Assembly (NCBI RefSeq): GCF_000619825.1
Contig: NZ_JHUW01000013.1
Location: 43,605 to 107,604 of the forward strand
Length of the DNA stretch: 64,000 nucleotides
Source of the DNA: Prevotella sp. MA2016
Lineage (GTDB): Bacteria > Bacteroidota > Bacteroidia > Bacteroidales > Bacteroidaceae
Direction: 5' to 3'
This document shows, piece by piece, positions 53,163 through 61,772 of this stretch (position 1 is its first letter; every line of letters starts with the position of its first letter). Under the pieces are notes generated by a model that saw only the letters and a program-made list of their open reading frames with translations, had not been told where the DNA came from and did not search any database. The translations under genes were made by a program, and so were the position numbers.

Positions 53163-54521
53163 ATGAGTGATAACAAACAAGCCGCTTTGGCACTTGGCAC
53201 GAAACCTGTAGGGCAATTGCTGTGGCAGTATGCCTTGCCTGCTATCGTAGCTATGTCGGCTTCTAGTCTCTATAATATCATCGACCGTGCGATGATTGGA
53301 CAACTGGTAGGCCCAGAGGCGATTGCGGGTTTGGGCATCACATTCCCATTTATGAATTTGAGTGCAGCTTTCGGTGCAGCTGTGGGTGTAGGCTCATCGG
53401 CTAGTATCAGTGTGAAGCTGGGTCAGCGCGACTATCCAACGGCACAAAACCTGCTGGGTAACACCATCACGCTGAATCTGATTATTGGCTTCGCTTTCAT
53501 GCTCATCTGTCTGCTGTTTCTCGACCCCATCCTGATTTTCTTTGGTGCCAGTGATGTGACACTGCCATATGCCCGCGAGTTTATGACCATTATCCTGCTG
53601 GGTAATATGGTGACCCACATGTACTTCGGGCTGAACGCTGTGCTGCGTGCAGCAGGTAAACCCAAGCACGCCATGTACTCTGTGCTGTTTACCGTGGCTA
53701 TGAATATTATATTGGTAGTTACCTTTGTGTGGTGGTTCCGCTGGGGAATTCGTGGTGCTGCTTTGGCCACAGTTACGTCGCAAACTATCGCTATGTGCTG
53801 GCAGCTCTATCTGTTTTCTAACAAAAATGAGATACTGCACTTCAAGCATGGCATCTATAAACTCAAGAAACGACTGGTAAGCAATATCATTGCCATCGGT
53901 ATATCACCATTCCTGATGAACGTCACTAGCTGTATCATTGTGATTGTGATGAACAATCAGTTTGTGCGCTATGGCGGCGATATGGCAGTGGGAGCCTACT
54001 CGATAGCTAACTCAGTGGTGATGATGTTCTTTATGTTTGTGATGGGCGTGTGCCAAGGTATGCAACCCATCGTGGGCTATAATTATGGCGCTGAGAAATA
54101 TGATCGTATGCTGCGCTGCCTGTTTATGGCCATCGCCTGTGCTACAGCCATCTTGCTGGTAGGTTGGGGACTGTCGATGCTATTCCCGCGAGAGATAGCG
54201 CGCATCTTTACTACCGATGCTACATTGATTGACTTGGCGGCACGAGGCATCCGACTGGACATGCTGGTGTTCTTTGTCGTTGGCTCGCAGGCTACTATCA
54301 CCCACTTCTTTCAAAGTATCGGAAAGGTTAAGGTGTCAATATTCCTCTCGCTGTCGCGCCAGCTCATATTGCTGTTGCCGATGGCGTATGTGTTCCCCTT
54401 GTTTTGGGAGCTGGACGGAGTGTGGTATTCGATGCCGGCCAGCGACTTTCTGTCGTTTTCCATGACCATACCCATGCTGATGTGGTATATGAAGAAATTT
54501 AAAGCCGCTAAAAACGAATAA
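53163..54521 (+). CDS. MATE-family multidrug/cation efflux transporter
   Basis: 452 residues from the ATG at 53163, twelve predicted membrane helices in two six-helix halves. MATE signatures: LLWQYALPAIVAMSASSLYNIIDRAMIGQLVGPEAIAG (split over helices 1-2), VLRAAGKPKHAM near 165, and QGMQPIVGYNYGAEKYDRM near 300. Drives drug or metabolite export with H+ or Na+. First of eight closely packed genes running to 59629. Confidence 0.93.
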   Translation: MSDNKQAALALGTKPVGQLLWQYALPAIVAMSASSLYNIIDRAMIGQLVGPEAIAGLGITFPFMNLSAAFGAAVGVGSSASISVKLGQRDYPTAQNLLGNTITLNLIIGFAFMLICLLFLDPILIFFGASDVTLPYAREFMTIILLGNMVTHMYFGLNAVLRAAGKPKHAMYSVLFTVAMNIILVVTFVWWFRWGIRGAALATVTSQTIAMCWQLYLFSNKNEILHFKHGIYKLKKRLVSNIIAIGISPFLMNVTSCIIVIVMNNQFVRYGGDMAVGAYSIANSVVMMFFMFVMGVCQGMQPIVGYNYGAEKYDRMLRCLFMAIACATAILLVGWGLSMLFPREIARIFTTDATLIDLAARGIRLDMLVFFVVGSQATITHFFQSIGKVKVSIFLSLSRQLILLLPMAYVFPLFWELDGVWYSMPASDFLSFSMTIPMLMWYMKKFKAAKNE

Positions 54522-54532
54522 CTAAAAGAGCA

Positions 54533-55150
54533 ATGAAACATATTATTATTAACGTAGGTAGACAGGTTGGTGCTGGCGGACAGGAAATTGGAAAAATGCT
54601 GGCCGACGACTTCGGAGCGAAGTATTACGATCGCGAGTTGCTGAATCTGGCTGCCAAAGAGAGTGGATTCTCAGAAAAATTCTTCAAGCAGAACGACGAG
54701 CGGAAAGGCTTTTTTCGTAGTTTGTTTAATGTGCAGGCGCCACACTTGGTTGGAGGGGGCATGTATGGCTCTAACTTCTCGCAAGAGAGTTTGTTCAAAT
54801 TTCAGAGCGATGCCATCCGCAAGGCAGCTGAAGAAAGCAGTTGTGTGTTCTTAGGTCGTTGTGCCGACTACATCCTGAGAGATTTCCAGAATGTGGTGAA
54901 CGTGTTTATCACCGCCTCGATGGATTTCCGTGTTGACGTAATATCGAAAATAAAGCAGTTGGATGCCGAACATGCCCGTAAACTGATTGAGCATGTAGAG
55001 GCCCGTCGCGCGCAATACTATAATTATTATACCGGTAAGAAGTGGGGCGCTGCGGAGAGCTACGACCTGTGTATCGATGCCAGCCTATTGGGTCTTGAAG
55101 AAACAGAGAAACTGATAGCGGATTTTATCCGTAAGCGATTTGGATTATGA
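54533..55150 (+). CDS. Cytidylate-kinase-like protein
   Basis: 205 residues. The N terminus INVGRQVGAGGQEIGKMLA is the phosphate loop of the cytidylate-kinase-like family (AAK6-type), followed by KYYDRELLNLAAKESG and VFLGRCADYIL, with a late RRAQYYNYYTGKKWG basic segment that binds phosphate. Distinct from the true CMP kinase Cmk; the substrate is not known. Eleven bp after the MATE gene and overlapping the next gene by 4 bp. Confidence 0.86.
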   Translation: MKHIIINVGRQVGAGGQEIGKMLADDFGAKYYDRELLNLAAKESGFSEKFFKQNDERKGFFRSLFNVQAPHLVGGGMYGSNFSQESLFKFQSDAIRKAAEESSCVFLGRCADYILRDFQNVVNVFITASMDFRVDVISKIKQLDAEHARKLIEHVEARRAQYYNYYTGKKWGAAESYDLCIDASLLGLEETEKLIADFIRKRFGL

Positions 55151-55638
55151 AAAGGATAGGCATACTGAGCGATACGCACAGCTATTGGGACGATAAGTAC
55201 CTGCACTACTTTGAACCCTGCGATGAGATTTGGCATGCAGGCGACATTGGTAGTGTTGAGGTTGCTGAGAAGTTGGCTGCCTTCCGTCCGTTTCGTGCTG
55301 TATGCGGTAACTGCGATGGGGGAGACCTCAGACTCATGTATCGTGAGCTGAACCGATTTAAATGCGAGGATGTAGATGTGCTTATCAAGCATATAGGAGG
55401 CTATCCTGGCAACTATGATCCCAGCATCCGCTCTACACTCTATGCCAACCCGCCACAGCTCTTTGTGGCTGGTCACTCGCACATTCTGAAAGTGAAGTAC
55501 GATAAGACGCTGAATCTTCTACACATCAACCCAGGTGCTGCTGGCATTCAGGGATGGCATAAGGAGCGCACACTTATCCGACTCACTATCGATGGTAAAG
55601 AATTCAAAGATTTAGAAGTTATTACATTAGGAGATTAA
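55147..55638 (+). CDS. YfcE-type metallophosphoesterase
   Basis: 163 residues. Calcineurin-like metal motifs: GILSDTHSYWD (Asp-x-His), HAGDIGS, GNCDGGD (Asn/Asp), and GHSHILKVKYD with NPGAAG. YfcE-like enzymes hydrolyse phosphodiesters with manganese. The ATG overlaps the previous stop (ATGA), so the two are coupled; rfbB follows after 3 bp. Confidence 0.92.
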   Translation: MKRIGILSDTHSYWDDKYLHYFEPCDEIWHAGDIGSVEVAEKLAAFRPFRAVCGNCDGGDLRLMYRELNRFKCEDVDVLIKHIGGYPGNYDPSIRSTLYANPPQLFVAGHSHILKVKYDKTLNLLHINPGAAGIQGWHKERTLIRLTIDGKEFKDLEVITLGD

Positions 55639-55641
55639 AAT

Positions 55642-56778
55642 ATGAAACGTACAATCGTTATTACTGGTGGCGCTGGCTTTATTGGAAGCCATGTGGTCCG
55701 CCTGTTTGTAAACAAGTATCCCGAGTATCACATCATCAACCTCGACAAGCTAACCTATGCAGGTAACTTGGCTAACTTGAAGGATATAGAGAACAAACCC
55801 AATTATGAGTTTATTAAGATGGATATTTGTGATTTCGATGCTTTCTACCAGCTGATGCAGGACAAGAAAGTTGATGGTATCATCCATCTGGCTGCCGAGA
55901 GTCATGTTGACCGCTCTATCAAAGATCCATTCACATTCGCTAAAACCAATGTAATGGGTACGCTGTCGCTGCTCCAAGCTGCTAAGCTGTATTGGGAGAG
56001 TCTGCCAGAGAAGTATGAGGGCAAGCGTTTTTATCATATCTCTACAGATGAAGTTTATGGTGCACTCGAGCTTACCCATCCTGAGGGTATCGAACCTCCT
56101 TTCACAACTACAGCATCAAGCTCAGAGCATCATCTGGCTTACGGTGATAAGTTCTTCCTCGAGACTACCAAATATAATCCTCATTCACCATACTCAGCAT
56201 CTAAGGCATCGAGCGATCACTTCGTTCGTGCTTTCCACGATACCTATGGTATGCCAGTAGTTGTAACCAACTGCTCAAACAACTATGGTCCTTATCAGTT
56301 CCCTGAGAAGCTGATACCTCTGTTCATCAACAATATCCGCCATCGTAAGCCACTACCTGTTTATGGTAAGGGCGAAAACGTGCGCGACTGGTTGTATGTA
56401 GAGGACCATGCTCGTGCTATCGATGTGATTTTCCACGAGGGAAAGATTGCCGATACTTATAATATCGGTGGCTTTAACGAGTGGAAGAACATCGACATCA
56501 TCAAGGTGGTGATTAAGACCGTTGATCGCTTGCTGGGCCGTAAGGAAGGCGAGGATATGGATTTGATTACATTTGTAACCGATCGTGCCGGTCACGATTT
56601 GCGTTATGCTATCGACTCTACCAAGTTGCAGAAAGAGCTTGGTTGGGAACCATCTCTGCAGTTCGAAGAGGGTATCGAGAAAACCGTTCGCTGGTATCTC
56701 GACAATCAGGAGTGGCTGGACAATGTAACCAGCGGCGATTATCAGAAGTATTACGACAATATGTATGCCAACAGATAA
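55642..56778 (+). CDS. rfbB: dTDP-glucose 4,6-dehydratase
   Basis: Converts dTDP-glucose to dTDP-4-keto-6-deoxyglucose, entry point to rhamnose and many deoxy- and amino-sugars. 378 residues, SDR extended: TGGAGFIGSHVV near 8-19, catalytic Tyr-Lys in YSASKAS near 181-187, HISTDEVYG near 135, and NNYGPYQFPEKLIPLFI. The length is slightly above the usual 350. No rfbA, rfbC or rfbD is nearby; the fdtA-like gene downstream suggests an amino-sugar branch. Confidence 0.95.
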   Translation: MKRTIVITGGAGFIGSHVVRLFVNKYPEYHIINLDKLTYAGNLANLKDIENKPNYEFIKMDICDFDAFYQLMQDKKVDGIIHLAAESHVDRSIKDPFTFAKTNVMGTLSLLQAAKLYWESLPEKYEGKRFYHISTDEVYGALELTHPEGIEPPFTTTASSSEHHLAYGDKFFLETTKYNPHSPYSASKASSDHFVRAFHDTYGMPVVVTNCSNNYGPYQFPEKLIPLFINNIRHRKPLPVYGKGENVRDWLYVEDHARAIDVIFHEGKIADTYNIGGFNEWKNIDIIKVVIKTVDRLLGRKEGEDMDLITFVTDRAGHDLRYAIDSTKLQKELGWEPSLQFEEGIEKTVRWYLDNQEWLDNVTSGDYQKYYDNMYANR

Positions 56779-57070
56779 CTTAACAAAAGAACTCCACTCG
56801 TATCTGGTGCGTATTGGTATCAATCCCACCGGCGTTACTCCCCAAATGGAGCACTATCTTGAGCATTTGCTCTACCTGCTGCCACCTGAGGAAGAGGAGG
56901 CCGTGACGCATTACTACGGACTTTTTGGCTGCCAGCGCAAATCGCTGCAGGAGATAGCCAAGGACTTGAAGATGAGTCAGGAAGATGCGATGGCTCATAT
57001 CGACCAATGTGTGCGTAAGTTGGCGGTAACACCCGAGTGGCAAATGTTGAAACAAACAATAGAAAAATGA
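56765..57070 (+). CDS. Small sigma-70 region-4-like protein
   Basis: 101 residues. The central stretch [17 protein letters not shown] followed by [27 protein letters not shown] has the spacing of sigma-70 region 4 (LP..E..V...YGL.G...TL.EIA..L..S...V..I...AL.KL), including a helix-turn-helix, but no region 2. It overlaps rfbB by 14 bp and purT by 4 bp, so it is translationally coupled on both sides. It may be a DNA-binding or anti-sigma-type adaptor; function unknown. Confidence 0.7.
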   Translation: MPTDNLTKELHSYLVRIGINPTGVTPQMEHYLEHLLYLLPPEEEEAVTHYYGLFGCQRKSLQEIAKDLKMSQEDAMAHIDQCVRKLAVTPEWQMLKQTIEK

Positions 57071-58272
57071 AAAAGATATTGCTTTTAGGCTCAGGCGAAC
57101 TTGGTAAAGAGTTCGTGATTGCGGCCATGCGTGCAGGACAGTATGTGATAGCATGCGATCGTTATGACAATGCGCCAGCCATGCAGGTGGCTGATGAGCG
57201 CGAGGTATTCTCAATGCTCGATGGCGATGCACTCGAGGCTGTGGTCAACAAACACAAACCCGACATCATTGTGCCAGAAATCGAGGCCATCCGAACAGAG
57301 AGATTGTTTAAGTTCGAGGAGCAGGGCATACAGGTGGTTCCATCTGCTCGTGCCGTTAACTTCACGATGAATCGTCGCGCTATTCGCGATCTGGCTTCCA
57401 AGGAACTGGGGTTGCGTACAGCTAAGTATTTCTATGCCAAGACTTTTGATGAGTTTAAAAAAGCTGCCGACGAGATAGGCTTCCCATGTGTGGTTAAGCC
57501 TCTGATGTCATCATCAGGTCATGGTCAGAGCTATGTGCACAACGACGATGAGTTGGAACAGGCTTTCAAAGAGGCTATGGAAGGCAGTCGTGGTGATGTG
57601 AAGGAGGTAATCATTGAAGAGTTTATCGACTTTGATTCAGAGTTTACCTTGCTCACCGTTACCCAGAAGAACGGTTGGCCTACACTATTCTGTCCTCCAA
57701 TCGGACACGTACAGAAGGCGGGCGACTATCGTGAGTCATGGCAGCCATATAAGATTAGCGATGAGGCTTTGAAACAGGCTCAGATTATGGCTGATAAGGT
57801 TACAAAGGCACTCACAGGTGCTGGTATCTGGGGCGTAGAGTTCTTCCTGACTAAGCAGGGTGAAGTAATCTTCAGTGAGCTGAGCCCACGTCCACACGAT
57901 ACGGGTATGGTAACACTTGGACATACCACCAACCTCTCGGAATTCGAGCTCCACTTCCGTGCAGTGATGGGCCTGCCCATCCCAGCTATTCATCTTGAGC
58001 ATGCAGGCGCATCGGCTGTTATCCTCTCACCAAAGGAGGCTTCTACACCAATCGATCGCACCCTGCTCGACTATAATCTCGAGGAGGCTCTGAAGGAAGA
58101 TCGCACCCGCATCCGTATCTTTGGAAAACCTGAAGCCCACAAGGGCCGTCGTATGGGTGTTGTGCTTTGCTATGGTGAGGTCGGCGACGATGTAAACGCT
58201 CTGCGTGACAAGGCAAAGCGACTCGCTAAGACCGTGCTGGGAACCGATCCCTACACTAAGTTTGAACACTAA
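57067..58272 (+). CDS. purT: Formate-dependent phosphoribosylglycinamide formyltransferase
   Basis: Uses ATP and formate to make formyl-GAR in purine synthesis, an alternative to PurN. 401 residues from the ATG at 57067. ATP-grasp: [20 protein letters not shown] at the N terminus, EIEAIRTE near 77, [15 protein letters not shown] near 150, metal-binding [26 protein letters not shown] near 260-285 (Glu residues), and [19 protein letters not shown]. It sits unexpectedly inside a nucleotide-sugar operon. Confidence 0.95.
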   Translation: MKKILLLGSGELGKEFVIAAMRAGQYVIACDRYDNAPAMQVADEREVFSMLDGDALEAVVNKHKPDIIVPEIEAIRTERLFKFEEQGIQVVPSARAVNFTMNRRAIRDLASKELGLRTAKYFYAKTFDEFKKAADEIGFPCVVKPLMSSSGHGQSYVHNDDELEQAFKEAMEGSRGDVKEVIIEEFIDFDSEFTLLTVTQKNGWPTLFCPPIGHVQKAGDYRESWQPYKISDEALKQAQIMADKVTKALTGAGIWGVEFFLTKQGEVIFSELSPRPHDTGMVTLGHTTNLSEFELHFRAVMGLPIPAIHLEHAGASAVILSPKEASTPIDRTLLDYNLEEALKEDRTRIRIFGKPEAHKGRRMGVVLCYGEVGDDVNALRDKAKRLAKTVLGTDPYTKFEH

Positions 58273-58289
58273 ACAAGTGTAACTATAGA

Positions 58290-58703
58290 ATGAACCGCTT
58301 AGAGGTTAAAATCATAGATTTGCCCAGGATCACTGATCCGCGTGGCAATCTGACGTTTGCTGAAGCGCAGGCTATGATTCCCTTCGATATCAAGCGCGCC
58401 TATTGGGTATATGATGTACCTGGTGGTGAGAGCAGGGGAGGGCATGCGCATAAAAAGCTCCGTCAGTTTGTGATTGCTCTAAGCGGTTCGTTTCATGTAA
58501 CGTTGGATAATGGTTACGAACGCAAGACTGTGTTACTGAATCATCCTTGGCAAGGCTTGCTGATTGATACTAATATCTGGCGAACGCTCGATGATTTCTC
58601 TTCGGGTGGTGTGTGTCTGGTTCTGGCCTCGGAACATTACGACGAGTCTGATTATATTTATGATTATCAAGAGTTTCTGAAATATATCGGATGTTCGAAA
58701 TAA
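58290..58703 (+). CDS. FdtA/WxcM-like sugar-nucleotide 3,4-ketoisomerase (cupin)
   Basis: 137 residues, a single cupin domain. Matches the FdtA/QdtA family that converts dTDP-4-keto-6-deoxyglucose into the 3-keto sugar: DPRGNLTFAEA near 16-26, AYWVYDVPGGESRGGHAHKKLRQF with two catalytic His near 52-54, and SEHYDESDYIYDY. Product of RfbB is its expected substrate. The FdtB-type aminotransferase that should follow is not present here. Overlaps the GNAT gene by 13 bp. Confidence 0.86.
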   Translation: MNRLEVKIIDLPRITDPRGNLTFAEAQAMIPFDIKRAYWVYDVPGGESRGGHAHKKLRQFVIALSGSFHVTLDNGYERKTVLLNHPWQGLLIDTNIWRTLDDFSSGGVCLVLASEHYDESDYIYDYQEFLKYIGCSK

Positions 58704-59629
58704 AACGATACACACCCGACTTGGCCACCGAATGGAACCAGTTCGTGGCTACATCGAAGAACGGCACTTTCCTCTTCGATCGTAACTATATGGACTATCA
58801 TTCGGATCGCTTTAACGATTATTCATTGCTATTTTATATAGGTAATCGTTTGCTGGCAGTCTTGCCTGCACATGCATCGGACGATACCTTTTATTCGCAT
58901 AGGGGATTGACTTATGGCGGCTTGGTGATGAGTCCCAGTCTGACGATTGTTCAGACTATGAACTTGTTTCGTGAACTAAACGAGCAACTTCGCAAGAATG
59001 GCTTCCGTCATGTTGTTTACAAGTGTATTCCATGGGTTTATCATCGTCTTTCATCTGATGAGGATATCTATGCACTGTTTCATGAATGTCATGCACGTAT
59101 TATAGCGAGGGATTTTGCTACGAACATCTTTTTATCTGGTGAGATGCGGTGGGAACGTGTTCGGCGTCGGGGAGTCGCTCGTGCTCAAAAGGCTGGCGTA
59201 TTAGTAGAATGCTCTGATAACTATGCTGCATTTTGGGACATTCTTTCTACGAATCTTCATACTAAGTATGGCGTGATGCCTGTACATACACTTGAGGAAA
59301 TTACGCTATTACATAGTCGCTTTCCCCAGAATATCAAACTGTATCAAGCCGTAAAGGATGGTGGGGTGTTGGGAGGTGTAGTGCTATATGTCTCTCAGCA
59401 AGTGGTGCATGCTCAGTATAGTTCTGCTACTCCAGAGGGGAAAAAACTGGGCGTTATCGATTTGCTTTACGACCGTATCTTTAGTGATTATCAAGGCTAT
59501 CCTTATTTCGACTTTGGTCGTTCAACAGAACATCCTGATGGTAGTGGACTGAATGAGAAATTAGTATTCCAGAAGGAAGGTTTTGGTGGGCGTGGACTGT
59601 GTTATGATATTTATGAGTACGACTTATGA
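58691..59629 (+). CDS. FemAB/GNAT-like acyltransferase
   Basis: 312 residues, no signal peptide. Two-GNAT (FemAB-like) architecture: NGTFLFDRNYMDYHSDRF near 24-41, YGGLVMSP near 77, then WERVRRRGVARAQKAGV and YSSATPEGKKLGVIDLLYDRIF, DFGRSTEHPDGSGLNEKLVFQKEGFG near 275-300. Such proteins transfer amino-acyl or acyl groups to cell-wall or sugar amines. Here it might acylate the amino sugar of the dTDP pathway, in the position of FdtC; that is inference. Last gene of the operon, followed by a terminator. Confidence 0.8.
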   Translation: MFEIKRYTPDLATEWNQFVATSKNGTFLFDRNYMDYHSDRFNDYSLLFYIGNRLLAVLPAHASDDTFYSHRGLTYGGLVMSPSLTIVQTMNLFRELNEQLRKNGFRHVVYKCIPWVYHRLSSDEDIYALFHECHARIIARDFATNIFLSGEMRWERVRRRGVARAQKAGVLVECSDNYAAFWDILSTNLHTKYGVMPVHTLEEITLLHSRFPQNIKLYQAVKDGGVLGGVVLYVSQQVVHAQYSSATPEGKKLGVIDLLYDRIFSDYQGYPYFDFGRSTEHPDGSGLNEKLVFQKEGFGGRGLCYDIYEYDL

Positions 59630-59635
59630 CACAAA

Positions 59636-59673
59636 AAGAGGTCAACACGATGATTGACCTCTTGAATATTTTT
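59636..59673 (+). terminator. Terminator of the MATE-to-GNAT operon
   Basis: 10-bp perfect stem AAGAGGTCAA / TTGACCTCTT, 8-nt loop, followed by a loose T-tract (59667-59671). Confidence 0.82.
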
Positions 59674-59686
59674 AATGCTTATACCT

Positions 59687-60310
59687 TTATTCTGGCAGTA
59701 GTAATACGGTGGCGCTTCGGGCCGCTTGGGCACCCATCACCAGTACTTGTGCAATATCTGCCGTTTTCGACGGTCCGCTGATAAACGTACCATATCCATC
59801 GTATTCGTTATCAAACTCAATGCGCTTGTAAGCCTCGTGCATGTTGTTTACAATCTGACTCTTAGGTAGCAGGATGATCAGATTCTCGGAGATGAAGCAA
59901 ACGGCTTTCTCCTTCATGGTTTGTGGAATCCAGATGCACGCGTTTTCTGCTACACCAAATTTACCTCGGATAATGCCAACATCTGTCCCGTTCAAATCAG
60001 ATGCCCTGTCAACAGTGTCAGGATTACGGGTGGCGATGGTAATCTCAGGCAGATTGGAGGCTATCTCTTTTGCATCAGGGAATAATTCCCTGATAAGCAG
60101 ATTAATATCACGGCCAGAATCAACCACTAACACTTGCCCGCCCACCATCTCAGTCATCTTCATAAACTGTACCAGCGGGTCTGGGTAGGTAGTAGCCATT
60201 ATATCGCTCAAATCGGGCATATCGTAACCAGTTTTACCGCTTCGCTCGTCGAAGAATCTTTCTCTGACGTTTGCCCTGTATTTCTTCAGAATATCGTTTT
60301 TGTTACTCAT
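59687..60310 (-). CDS. lutC: LutC-like lactate utilisation protein
   Basis: 207 residues of the LutC/YkgG (DUF162) family: PEITIATRNPDTV, DLNGTDVGIIRGKFGVAENACIWIP, and FISGPSKTADIAQVLVMGAQAAR, the last being the family hallmark GPS.TADIE..LV.GVHGP-like end. Forms the LutABC complex that oxidises L-lactate to pyruvate with an unknown electron acceptor. Last gene of the lut operon, 21 bp after lutB. Confidence 0.9.
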   Translation of the reverse strand: MSNKNDILKKYRANVRERFFDERSGKTGYDMPDLSDIMATTYPDPLVQFMKMTEMVGGQVLVVDSGRDINLLIRELFPDAKEIASNLPEITIATRNPDTVDRASDLNGTDVGIIRGKFGVAENACIWIPQTMKEKAVCFISENLIILLPKSQIVNNMHEAYKRIEFDNEYDGYGTFISGPSKTADIAQVLVMGAQAARSATVLLLPE

Positions 60311-60331
60311 AACTCGACACTTTTTCTTTCC

Positions 60332-61702
60332 TCACTTTATTTTTCCTTTCTTCCATAGAGAGTGGAATGTTTCCTTTGGAAATTTCATCATATTATGACC
60401 ATCGGCCCATGGGTTCAGGCCACAGTTAATAAGCGGCGATGGAATGAGGTTAGCCCAATGAGCCACTGATGTGCCAAGATTGTAAATACGCTCATGATTA
60501 TATACGATACTCATGCCTTTACACATCATCTTTTTCTGTGGGTTGGCAGTGCCAAACTCATCCAACTGCTGGCGCCACATATAAATCTGGTCGCCTAAAT
60601 TGATTTTGGCAGGACAGAGCGTTTGGCATGAGTTGCATAGCGTGCAGGCGCTGACATTTCCAGAATGCTTTTGTGGATCGCGAAGCATTCCGAGATTAAT
60701 GCCAATGGGGCCTGGGATAAAGTAACTGTATGAGTATCCGCCACTTCGGCGATATACAGGACAGGTGTTCATACACGATCCGCATCGAATACACTTCAGA
60801 GCCTCCCAATGATCCGGGTTGCCAATCCATTCACTACGTCCGTTGTCTACCAGCACAATGTGCATGGGATGAGCTGTAGGTCGCGCCTTGCGGAAATGCG
60901 AGGTGAATGTGGTGGTGGGCTGGCCTGTTCCAGCTCTGCAAAGCAGGCGTTGGAACACTGCTAAGCAGTCGTAATTCGGAAGTATCTTTTCCAATCCGAT
61001 AGCTGCAATGTGAAGTTTCGGGCATGAAGTTGACATGTCGGCATTTCCTTCGTTGGTGCATACCACAATATCTCCAGTTTCAGCTATGCCAAAGTTGGCG
61101 CCAGTCATACCAGCATCAGCAGTGAGAAACTCGTTGCGAAGGCTCAGACGGGCTACGTAAGTAAGATAGGTGGGATCATGGTTGCCTTTTTCGCTGCCAA
61201 GTTTTTCCTCGAAAATCTCACCTACATCGTTGTGATTAAGGTGGATAGCTGGCATTACAATGTGGCTCGGTGCCTGTCCTTTCAATTGGATGATGCGCTC
61301 GCCCAAGTCGGTCTCTACCACCTCGATACCGTGCTGTTCGAGGTATGGGTTCATTTCGCATTCCTCTGTCAGCATCGACTTCGACTTAACGAGTTTCTTA
61401 ACGTTATGCTTTTTTAGAATATCATACACGATCTCATTGAATTCTTGGGCATCCCTGGCCCAATGAACAATGCAACCGTTTCCTTCGGCTTTTGTCGCAA
61501 ACTGATCAAGATACTCGTCTAAATGGGTGATAGTATGGCGTTTGATAGCGCTGGCCTTATCGCGCAACTGCTCCCATTCTTTGAGTCCATATGCCATATT
61601 GTCACGTTTGGTACGTACCGCCCAGAAAGTGGCATCATGCCACTTGGCGTATGTCTGGTTCTTCAAGAACTCTTTTGCTGCGTTACTATGGGTCGTACTC
61701 AT
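60332..61702 (-). CDS. lutB: LutB-like iron-sulfur subunit
   Basis: 456 residues. N-terminal DUF162-type domain and two 4Fe-4S motifs: CIRCGSCMNTCP near 304-315 and CTLCNSCQTLCP near 360. The stretch DAGMTGANFGIAETGDIVVCTNEGNADMS is diagnostic of LutB. Carries electrons from lactate oxidation. Begins 70 bp after lutA; that gap is an array with a hairpin core. Confidence 0.94.
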   Translation of the reverse strand: MSTTHSNAAKEFLKNQTYAKWHDATFWAVRTKRDNMAYGLKEWEQLRDKASAIKRHTITHLDEYLDQFATKAEGNGCIVHWARDAQEFNEIVYDILKKHNVKKLVKSKSMLTEECEMNPYLEQHGIEVVETDLGERIIQLKGQAPSHIVMPAIHLNHNDVGEIFEEKLGSEKGNHDPTYLTYVARLSLRNEFLTADAGMTGANFGIAETGDIVVCTNEGNADMSTSCPKLHIAAIGLEKILPNYDCLAVFQRLLCRAGTGQPTTTFTSHFRKARPTAHPMHIVLVDNGRSEWIGNPDHWEALKCIRCGSCMNTCPVYRRSGGYSYSYFIPGPIGINLGMLRDPQKHSGNVSACTLCNSCQTLCPAKINLGDQIYMWRQQLDEFGTANPQKKMMCKGMSIVYNHERIYNLGTSVAHWANLIPSPLINCGLNPWADGHNMMKFPKETFHSLWKKGKIK

Positions 61703-61704
61703 AA

Positions 61705-61772
61705 TTTTCCATTTTCAATTATCAATTGTCATATTTCCGTTCGGCTTTGCAGCTTGGCATCGCCAAGAATTA
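61705..61772. repeat. 7-bp array plus hairpin core between lutA and lutB
   Basis: Heptads TTTTCCA, TTTTCAA, TTATCAA, TTGTCAT, ATTTCCG (61705-61739), then a core with CTTGGC-ATC-GCCAAG as a perfect 6-bp stem (61754-61768). The core matches the in-frame element of the alpha-2-macroglobulin gene at 33483-33513. Confidence 0.85.

Noticed and set aside
54533..55150. True CMP kinase (cmk)
   Set aside because: The phosphate loop and later motifs fit the cytidylate-kinase-like family rather than Cmk, so no gene symbol is given.
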